Assembly: GCA_017304475.1 (NCBI GenBank)
Contig: JAFKKV010000017.1
Coordinates: forward strand, 62,001 to 126,000
Direction: 5' to 3'
DNA: 64,000 nt
Source of the DNA: Hyphomicrobiales bacterium
Lineage (GTDB): Bacteria; Pseudomonadota; Alphaproteobacteria; Rhizobiales; Phreatobacteraceae
Shown piece after piece: positions 62,022-64,000 of the stretch (position 1 is its first letter; each line of letters starts with the position of its first letter). The notes beneath the pieces were generated by a model. The model was not told the DNA's origin. It worked only from the letters and a program-made list of their open reading frames with translations, and made no database searches. A program made the translations under genes and the position numbers.

Positions 62022-63118
62022 GCCCTGATCTCCCCGCGCGAACCCTTGAATACGCTGACATAATCGACGTCGTAGCCGAACGCCCTGGGGCCGACATGGG
62101 TCAAGCCCTTGGGCGTCCGGTGGATGTCGGGTGACGGCAGCGCGACGATGCTGATGCGCTGGCCGTAACGCAGGCTCTCGGTGCCGATGGCCTCGCCCGA
62201 CACGCTGTCCAACAGGCAGATCAGGTCCGGCGTCGTCACCGCCACGGCGCCGTCGCGCCAGCCGACCGTGTATTCGTTCTGGAAGGCGACTTCGAAGGTG
62301 GCGCCGGCATCGCCGTCCAGCCCGGCGAGATGCGCCGTTCCGCGCAGGAAACCTTCGGTCGTGCGGCGCTGCACGTCGGTGATCTTGCCGCGGAACAGCA
62401 TCTGCCCGTCGGCCGCCTGGATGGTGGCCGCCACCGGATCCTCATGCGCGGCGCGCGCCCGCCGGACCTCCCGGCCCAATGCAATCGCCCTTGATGTCGT
62501 GTGGTGGATCGAATGGTTCTTGATCTCCGCGCCGGTGCGCGGCGCCTGGCAGGTCGCCGACACCGAGCCGAACTCCATGCAGACCTTGCGGCGGATGCGC
62601 TCCATCCAGTTCCAGGTCGCGGAGCGCGCGACCATCACCTCATTGTCCCGGACATCGGCCAGAGCATGCGGAAACATGGCGAGATCGGCGATGGCGAAAC
62701 TGGTCATCTGGGCCTCGGGAAAGGCCCGTCCCATGGCGTCGGCATCGACCACCGGCAGGCCGCTAGCCGCGGCTACCAGCAAGGGCTGAAAAGCGTTGCT
62801 GCCGCCGACCTCGATCGCCATCACCGCCCGGAATTTGCGGCCGAGATAGTCCTCCATCATCCGTACCGGCTTCACCGCCAGGTCCGGGTCGGTCATGCGC
62901 TCCTGAAACACCAATGGCGCGCCCATGGTCGACACGACGGCGACGAGGTCGTCATCGGCAAGGTCTTGCGGATCGATCAGATCGACATGGCCGCCTTCGT
63001 CATAGACTTTGCGGATGCCGAGGTAAGACGAATAGGGAGATCCGCCGCCGCCGGTCCCCAGGATCCAGGCTCCTGTCGCCAGTGGCTCAAGCTCTTCGCG
63101 ATCGATCTTGCGTTGCAT
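62018..63118 (-). CDS. DUF917 family protein
   Basis: A 366-residue protein of the DUF917 family: the opening LEPLATGAWILGTGGGGSPY is the family hallmark, with AIEVGGSNAFQPLLVAAASG and VVDADAMGRAFPEAQM after it. Members usually sit beside HyuA-like genes and are thought to assist or take part in the same hydrolysis. It is the first gene of a two-gene operon, divergent from the AroM-like gene with an 85-base gap that must hold both promoters. Confidence 0.9.
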   Translation of the reverse strand: MQRKIDREELEPLATGAWILGTGGGGSPYSSYLGIRKVYDEGGHVDLIDPQDLADDDLVAVVSTMGAPLVFQERMTDPDLAVKPVRMMEDYLGRKFRAVMAIEVGGSNAFQPLLVAAASGLPVVDADAMGRAFPEAQMTSFAIADLAMFPHALADVRDNEVMVARSATWNWMERIRRKVCMEFGSVSATCQAPRTGAEIKNHSIHHTTSRAIALGREVRRARAAHEDPVAATIQAADGQMLFRGKITDVQRRTTEGFLRGTAHLAGLDGDAGATFEVAFQNEYTVGWRDGAVAVTTPDLICLLDSVSGEAIGTESLRYGQRISIVALPSPDIHRTPKGLTHVGPRAFGYDVDYVSVFKGSRGEIRA

Positions 63119-63203
63119 GGTGTCCCCGTTTCATGTTCAGGCGAATCTAGGGGGCGGCCACGGGACCATCTATACGTGCGCGCTCGTATCGGGAGGGTCA
63201 GGC

Positions 63204-64000
63204 GTGGCAGACGAGCGGGCACCACGCGTCGCCATCATCACCATCGGCCAGAGCCCGCGCCCTGACGTCATGCCGGAGATCGCCGCCATTCTCGGCGACG
63301 TCAGTTATGACGAATTCGGCGCGCTCGACGGCCTGACGCATGAGGCCATCGTCAGGCAGGCGCCCGGCGCCGACGAGTTCGGTCTGTTCACCCGGCTCCA
63401 GGACGGCACCCATGTCATCGTGCAGGCGCGCTTCGCCACCGAGCGCATCACCGAGCTGGTCACTCATGTCGACGGGCTCGGCTACGACCTGATGGTGCTG
63501 GCGACGACCGGCCTGTTCACGCCGCTGGCGACCCGCACCCCGCTGGTCCATGGCCAGCGCGCCGTTGATGCCTGGATCGCGGCCCTGGTCGTCGGTGACG
63601 CCCGCATCGGCCTGATTTTCCCCCTGCCCCGCCAGGGCGCGGTCCTGGCCGAATTCGGCTATGGAACCCTGCTGCAGAGCGCCCATGCGACCATCAAGGG
63701 CGGCCATAGCGCGCGCCTGACCGATGCGGTCGGCCGCATCGCCGGGTCCGACCTGATCCTGATGCATTCGATCGGCTATACCGAGGCCATGGCCCGGCAG
63801 GTCGCCCAGGACAGCGGCAAGCTGGTCGTCACCGCCCGGCGGATCGTTGCCGGCGCCGCGCGCATGCGGCTCGCCGAGATCACCGGGCAGTCCGTGGGCT
63901 CGTCGAGCGAAGCCTATTCGGGCGCCGAACTCCTGAAACGGCTGGCCGAACCCGCCGCCAGCCTGACCCAGCGCGAGCGCGAGGTGCTGGTCCTGGTGCT
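63204..64000 (+). CDS. AroM-like protein with start of a LuxR-type HTH, partial
   Basis: At least 265 residues, open at the right edge. Residues about 1-235 match the AroM family (RVAIITIGQSPRPDVMPEIA near the start, DEFGALDGLTHEAI, VVTARRIVAGAARMRLAEIT), proteins of unknown function that co-occur with HyuA/DUF917 genes. After ALLKRL-type helix and a short linker the sequence reads SLTQREREVLVLVL, which is the first helix of a LuxR/GerE DNA-binding domain; AroM proteins normally stop near residue 225-240. GTG at 63204 follows GGGAGG. It is divergent from DUF917/HyuA and may sense their substrate and regulate them. Confidence 0.75.
   Translation, partial: MADERAPRVAIITIGQSPRPDVMPEIAAILGDVSYDEFGALDGLTHEAIVRQAPGADEFGLFTRLQDGTHVIVQARFATERITELVTHVDGLGYDLMVLATTGLFTPLATRTPLVHGQRAVDAWIAALVVGDARIGLIFPLPRQGAVLAEFGYGTLLQSAHATIKGGHSARLTDAVGRIAGSDLILMHSIGYTEAMARQVAQDSGKLVVTARRIVAGAARMRLAEITGQSVGSSSEAYSGAELLKRLAEPAASLTQREREVLVLV

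Overview
The window is G+C-rich throughout and reads as chromosome of an alphaproteobacterium, most likely of the order Hyphomicrobiales (Rhizobiales). The reasons are the minus-strand order aminotransferase / DapB-like / hom / glpX / recJ, a class I PHA synthase, HWE-family kinases, and several sites matching the alphaproteobacterial general-stress sigma factor EcfG (GGAAC-N16/17-CGTT). The species cannot be named from the sequence alone.

Layout. (1) 0-14 kb is a stress-type island: mostly small, poorly characterised proteins (TerB-like, tiny membrane peptides, hydrophilic disordered proteins, a YodC-like protein), a glycosyltransferase plus glycogen-debranching-type hydrolase pair, a response regulator/hybrid kinase operon and an HWE kinase. 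Eight EcfG-like promoters lie in front of these units; a ninth precedes a GlsB-type membrane protein at 26 kb. (2) 14-21 kb is a branched-chain-type ABC uptake operon (binding protein, two permeases, two ATPases) that continues into an aldehyde dehydrogenase and a protein resembling 2-amino-5-chloromuconate deaminase, suggesting uptake and breakdown of one organic compound. (3) 21-26 kb has a methyltransferase, two LysR regulators, and an operon of two acetyltransferase-like proteins, a cysteine hydrolase and a 71-residue protein. (4) 26-33.5 kb has a dehydrogenase remnant, an alpha/beta hydrolase, a two-domain hydrolase resembling the exosortase-associated pair, a Wzx/MATE-type flippase and a YdcF-like protein. 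(5) 33.6-47 kb is a surface-protein region: an HTH-TM-TPR regulator divergent from a 2127-residue autotransporter, an AraC regulator divergent from a second autotransporter built on 63-bp tandem repeats, and a decayed third barrel fragment. (6) 47-64 kb is more conserved: tRNA-Glu, a TctC-type binding protein, a BON-LysM protein, recJ, glpX, hom, a DapB-like protein, an aminotransferase, a lipoprotein, phaC with a very long N-terminal tail, a thioesterase with a duplicated tail and hairpin repeats, and a hydantoinase/DUF917 operon divergent from an AroM-like gene that seems to run into a LuxR-type DNA-binding domain at the window edge.

The points most worth following are the EcfG island, the LysR/GNAT/GNAT/hydrolase operon, the fused exosortase-type hydrolases, the 63-bp-repeat autotransporter with its shared barrel, the DapB-like protein without the catalytic histidine pair, and the AroM-LuxR fusion. 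All family assignments were made by reading motifs; no database search was run.
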